Shown one piece after another: positions 59,772-64,000 of a stretch of 64,000 nucleotides of DNA (position 1 is its first letter; the number at the start of each line of letters is the position of its first letter). The notes under the pieces were generated by a model, which was not told where the DNA came from, searched no databases, and saw nothing but the letters and a program-made list of their open reading frames with translations. Where the stretch lies: contig CM055279.1 in NCBI GenBank assembly GCA_029237695.1, positions 57,919,530 to 57,983,529 of the forward strand. Direction: 5' to 3'. Origin of the DNA: Conchocele bisecta (taxonomy: Eukaryota; Mollusca; Bivalvia; Lucinida; Thyasiridae). The translations under genes and the position numbers were made by a program.

Positions 59772-60240
59772 AGTGTTTTAGTTAGATAACAGCACATATT
59801 TGTACATGTATATACTGAGGGGTGCTTGTTTGTTAGAATGGTTGCTTCTGAACCAGTACAAACAAAAGAAAATTAACTTTCGATTGTTGACCAACAACTT
59901 GAGTTGCAATGCATAACAGGTTTCTTCGTTAGTCAAGTACAATGCACCCGCATTATTAAAAAAAATTGATTCTGAGTAAATAAGCGTCGAAAATGCAATA
60001 CATTTCTCTCTATTATGTACAGCCAGCCCCTGGATATGTTTTGACAAAAAAATTGTTTCTCTAGAAAAAATGTCAGTTAAGCTGAGCTATATACATAATC
60101 TTGAGCAACCAGGATGTTGTTTTATAGAAAATCAACCTGTCTTCATGCATAGTAGGATTCACTTGATCGCACCGGCCCTGTCCGTTGCAAATAGTTTCTG
60201 AACACAATATTCCACATTTCTTGACCAATATTCACGAAGG
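59772..60240. other. Downstream of the integrase gene
   Basis: AT-rich with no recognised polyadenylation signal assigned and no gene. Confidence 0.4.
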
Positions 60241-60244
60241 CAGT

Positions 60245-61203
60245 GGCTAGAGATACGGGCCCGTATCTCTAGCCTCTCAGGCTAGGGATACGTGACCGTA
60301 TCTCTAGCCAACCCCTACAGGACAGGCTAGGGATACGAGAGTCCATATTATGTATATAATACGTATGTATGGTAACAAAGTTGTGTCCAGCAAACAGAAA
60401 ATTAATTAAGAATACTATTTAATTTACTGAAGTATCTACCCGAGAAAGTGTTTAATTCATTGATAAACTCAATTAGAACGCCATTGCTGCTGTTGTTGTT
60501 TATGTCTGATACGGTATCCTATCACACTACAGTGTAATTAAAATGATCGGCAAACGCCGTATCTGTTACGACAGCGAATACAAGTTATCAAAAACACTCA
60601 CAAAGCACATTACAAAAATAGACGTTGGCTGGATTTAATTTATATTGGTTATATTACTGATATAACAAGAAACTAAATGAGTTAGGTAGCTATTTGACAG
60701 CTGATAAGCGGTTGTGGTATGGATCTACGGATGTTTCTGTAAATGACCAGTTCGGTAAATTGATAATATAGTGTGAATGCTTTATATGTTTCGGTAACAC
60801 AATTTAAAATAGTGTAATTGATCAACGTGATCAATGGTGAATGCCTAACAATAGGATAACATGGCAAAGTGTGACCAAACAATGTAACTTTAGATTATTA
60901 CCTCTTTGATCACGGGGTTTCACGGCCTATGTTTACATGAAGATTCAAAACGAAGCCAAGATGGCGACCAAATTGTAACTCCGTGTATGACGTTCTAATT
61001 GAGTTTATCAAAGAATTAAACATTTTCTCTGATTTTCTCTGGTATATACTGTAGTAAATTAAAAGTATTCGTAGTTTTCTGTTTGCTGCCAATATATACT
61101 TATTATATACATAATATGGATCCACGTATCCCTAGCCTGTCATGTAGGGGTTGGCTAGAGATACAGTCACGTATCCCTAACCTGAGAGGCTAGAGATACG
61201 GGC
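60245..61203. mobile_element. About 950-bp inverted-repeat element with TATCTCTAGCC motifs
   Basis: Arms 60259-60487 and about 60985-61203 are inverted ('gcccgtatctctagcctctc', 'gccaacccctaca', 'atattatgtatataata', 'gataaactcaattagaacg'). The left end is itself a perfect 30-bp palindrome (60245-60274). Nine copies of a 'ggctag(a/g)gatac' motif lie in the two outer ends. It abuts nuclease-family copy C. No coding sequence. Confidence 0.8.
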
Positions 61204-61690
61204 TTTAGAATAGTGCATTCACCAGCCTCGATGATGCTTGGCACAGGTGCTTCTGGATCATTGAAAATGCTTGAAGCATTTCGGAAGCAGATCATCAATT
61301 TCAATATGCTCGCCTTTCCCACTCCATGTAGGCTGGATGTAGTGTCACAACCAAGCATTGCATGTGCAAACTCTAGATTGTTACCCATTTCACTCCCTAG
61401 TATACTTCGACACTTGTTTATTTGCGATAGTCGAGGAGACTTTTTCGTACCGTCTTTAGTGATGGTTGATAATAAAGATTGTATTCAAGTCCGTTCACTT
61501 TGTGATTACTGAGTAACAGAATCGTTAAGTCCGAATCAATACCGATGACTACCGTTGGTTCAAATGCTGCGGTTTCAATTGCCTTTGTCACTATTAGAAC
61601 ATCCGCTTCGGCTTCGTCATGAAATACTTCAAAATTGTTCTGAATCAGGATACCACTCAGAAGATTGATAAATTGAATACAATCTGTATT
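61200..61690 (-). pseudogene. FEN/PIN-nuclease-family protein, copy C, nuclease core only
   Basis: On the minus strand, after an acceptor-like 'aatacag' near 61690, the frame reads QFINLLSGILIQNNFEVFHD, EAEADVLIVTKAIE (61602-61616 for EAEAD) and VVIGIDSDLTILLL (about 61520-61550), to a stop at 61420. A shifted frame (61388) continues EFAHAMLGCDTTSSLHGVGK with the Asp at 61344-61346. The motifs EAEAD, DSD and GCDTTS, with an SSLHGVGK helix-hairpin-like sequence, parallel the metal-binding acids of FEN1-type nucleases. The remnant is cut on one side by the 60.2-61.2 kb element and lacks the zinc start and CXC tail. Confidence 0.7.
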
Positions 61691-62435
61691 ATCAACCCAT
61701 CACTAAACACTAATATAAAATAATGTAAAAACAAAAAACGTGTTTTTATCATCATGGCCCTGTGTAAAATGGTTTAATTGCAGATATATGATGATACTGG
61801 GACTGCTGGGTTGTTTCAATTTTCACCCATATACATGTAGGTACATAACTATTTTAGAGTTCCTATTGTGTTGCGTTCAGTATGATATATATGACATTTA
61901 TGTACCGATATTGGTGAAAATAGAAACATCCCAGCGGTCCTAGTATCGTCATGTATCTTCATTACCACTTTACACACAGGACCATGATACAAATTGTGAT
62001 GTCATATGTGCATTGATACACATGACAGGTCGGATGCCATGTTTAACGTAATCCAGATCAATTGATCTGAAATTGTTCTATATAAATACATGAGAGATAT
62101 GTATAACTGATTGGTGTGTGTGCAGTATATGAATACACATGGCATATGCTACTATCTACAATACAATCATAATTAATTGGTCACTAATGTGATGCATTCA
62201 ATTCCATGAAGGTTACGCTGAACATTTAGTCCGAATAACATGACAAATACAGACATTTTCAATGATTTTCTCACAATGACGTCACAATGCCATCATGATA
62301 ACGTCACAGTGACGTCATAATTACTTTCTATAATGATTTTTTAAATCCTGATATACATATTCCTATATGTATTTAATACATTTATATAGTATATTATGAC
62401 CAGTTTTCATAATGTTGTGTGTTTAAGAATTACTT
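61691..62435. other. No recognisable gene
   Basis: Would hold the upstream exon of copy C if present, but none was found. TGACGTCA-like motifs at about 62277 and 62309. Confidence 0.4.
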
Positions 62436-62855
62436 AGGGTGTTTTTGGCGGCCATCTTATTTTTATGCAAATTCAGTGCTTTCCCCAACGTGCTTTCGGG
62501 TTTACACACTCACCAGACCATGCTGAAGCAATTAGTGGTGGGTGAACCTTTATTTTTCTTAGACTATAAGGGGCTAAGGCCCCCTGTTTATTGCCAAAAT
62601 GGAATCAGCGGGCCTCAGTGGTAGTGATTATCACATGCCAAAAACTGGCTCTTTACCATTTCCTGCCATCATTTTTGGACAAGTGGTATGGATACATGGG
62701 TAGGTGTTAAGGGGCCATTCTAGTTGCTCACCCACATGTACTGGGCCCTATATTTGGATAAATGACCCGTTAATATGGCCCCTTGAACACTTTTCCCCAT
62801 CTCCAAACCAGTGGACCGTCCGTCTCTCTGTCCATCACACTTTCCAGCTACACAT
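62436..62855. other. No recognisable feature
   Basis: 'gcggccatcttatttttatg' at 62449 is a module common in the long-inverted-repeat elements of this window. Nothing else is seen. Confidence 0.4.
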
Positions 62856-63150
62856 TGTTTGCTTCGTCTATATCTTTGCATTTCCTTATCTTAGGTCCAC
62901 CAAAATTCAGCACTACCCTATCCACATTGATACCTTCCCACCCCACACCACCCTCCCCATTTCTTTGAGTGACCTTGATTGTAACTTAACCCTTACCCAG
63001 CTACACCTTGTTGACACAGCTACACCTTGTTTGCTTCGTCTATATCTCTGTATTTCCTAATCCCAGGTCCACCAAACTTCAGCAATGTCCTACTCCTTGA
63101 CCTTTATTTCAACTTAACCTTTTCTCAGCAACACCTTGTTTGAAACAGCT
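62856..63150 (+). repeat. Tandem duplication of about 150 bp, two copies
   Basis: 'gtttgcttcgtctatatctt' plus 'tgcatttccttatc' and 'aggtccaccaaaattcagca' at about 62868 recur at about 63028 and are followed by similar 'cttgacctt...aacttaacc' sequence. The proline- and histidine-rich frames are artefacts of the repeat. Confidence 0.65.
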
Positions 63151-64000
63151 ACAATCACTAAAATGGGGGCATCGCTTACAGACATAATTTTTCTAGTTCA
63201 ATATATTTTATGCAAATTGTCTCAAATAAAACAACAATGTCATAAAAATGGGATCTGTGAATCACATTTTTGACAAGATGATTAGTTATTTTTTAAATAT
63301 CTCAATTTAAATGTTCCAATATTATTAGGGCAAAATTTGAAAAAAAATGGGTATTGAATCATAGGGAGGGGACGTTTTATTCATAATAATAGGCAAAATA
63401 CACCACACCACACTACAATCTACTATAATAAACAGAATGGAGGCAATATACTGGAAGTTGACCTTTAAACATGCTACTCAACTTTCTCTTCAAACAGATC
63501 AATTTATTGCATTTTCAACCAAAATACCGATGCCATGACACGCCCTACGAGGGCTGAACAGTAAACTTTTGGATTAGTCGGTTGCATGCACACACGCCAA
63601 ACGGGCGACTATATCACGGAGTCCGCAAGGGCGCGCGACAACAATTAGGTCACTGTGACCTTCTCCAGTGAGTACAGCCTATATCACACACATAGACACT
63701 TTGACTGACTTCAATAAAACTCATACAGATTATCAGAAGCTATGAGTTTATATGTAACATAGTCACTTTGACCTATAATTACATCACTAACATAGTCTGT
63801 CAGTGTGACCTATTATGATCCATGTATGTTGGCGTATAACTACAATGTTATTTGACGGATTTTAATAAAACATTGCACGCTGGTGCGGAATAAAACTACC
63901 AATGTGTGTACATGCTAATTAGGTCACTGTGATTTCGGCTTATATGGCCATCTGTGATTGACCTCATTGACCATTTGAGTTATAAACATCAATATATGAT
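63151..64000. other. No recognisable gene; diverged repeat modules
   Basis: 'gtcactgtgaccttctccag', 'gtcactttgacctataatta' and 'gtcagtgtgacctattatga' recur between 63650 and 63930 with 'ataaaac' motifs, suggesting the edge of a transposon-type repeat running out of the window. Confidence 0.4.

Overview
The window looks like invertebrate nuclear DNA, most likely from a mollusc and probably a bivalve. It is AT-rich and intron-bearing, with no operons or prokaryotic genes. It carries repeat types I know from bivalve genomes: a 'gctcacctgag...ggtgagcgatacaggccc' Helitron-like element, a 'gaccttgacctt' tandem-core element, and tRNA-derived SINEs. All family assignments come from reading motifs against memory; no search was run.

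Host coding content is very sparse. The only convincing host gene is the first coding exon of a GPR157-like seven-transmembrane receptor (about 46.79-47.31 kb, +). Everything else that codes is mobile or mobile-derived: an integrase-core gene with a spliceable intron and one frameshift (58.0-59.8 kb, +); a decayed I-group-like LINE (20.6-24.6 kb, -) with endonuclease, RT and RNase H remnants; a small second LINE RT fragment (34.4 kb); a GC-rich frameshifted coding island (12.0-13.5 kb, -); and three broken copies of one unnamed protein family.

That family, at 29.0-31.4 kb (+), 36.9-39.4 kb (+) and 61.2-61.7 kb (-), is the most interesting content. Its core carries the acidic signature order of a FEN1/XPG-like PIN nuclease (FDxY, EAD, DxD, GCD), with a cysteine-rich CXC-like tail. 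The three copies keep different parts: one has the flanking regions but lacks the nuclease core, one is nearly whole but frameshifted, and one is only the core. The middle copy sits inside a 4.9 kb element bounded by imperfect inverted repeats of about 550 bp and flanked by TA. That element is inserted into an older miniature element, and a SINE with a perfect 10-bp target duplication is inserted into one of its arms.

Layout: 0-10 kb, hairpin and tandem-repeat elements, including a miniature element swollen by a 37-bp minisatellite. 10-18 kb, a tRNA-Gly-type SINE, the GC-rich island and two inverted-repeat elements. 18-25 kb, miniature elements, a 185-bp tandem array and the LINE. 25-28 kb, mostly unique sequence with a possible promoter and a cluster of CCGTTAC-type motifs. 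28-41 kb, nuclease-family copies and nested elements. 41.8-45.3 kb, a giant palindromic composite of three 1.1-kb units. 45.6-50.5 kb, the receptor exon flanked by miniature and Helitron-like elements. 50.5-52 kb, a GATATC-rich palindromic array. 52.9-56.3 kb, another long-inverted-repeat element. 56.3-64 kb, repeats, the integrase gene, an inverted-repeat element and the third nuclease fragment.
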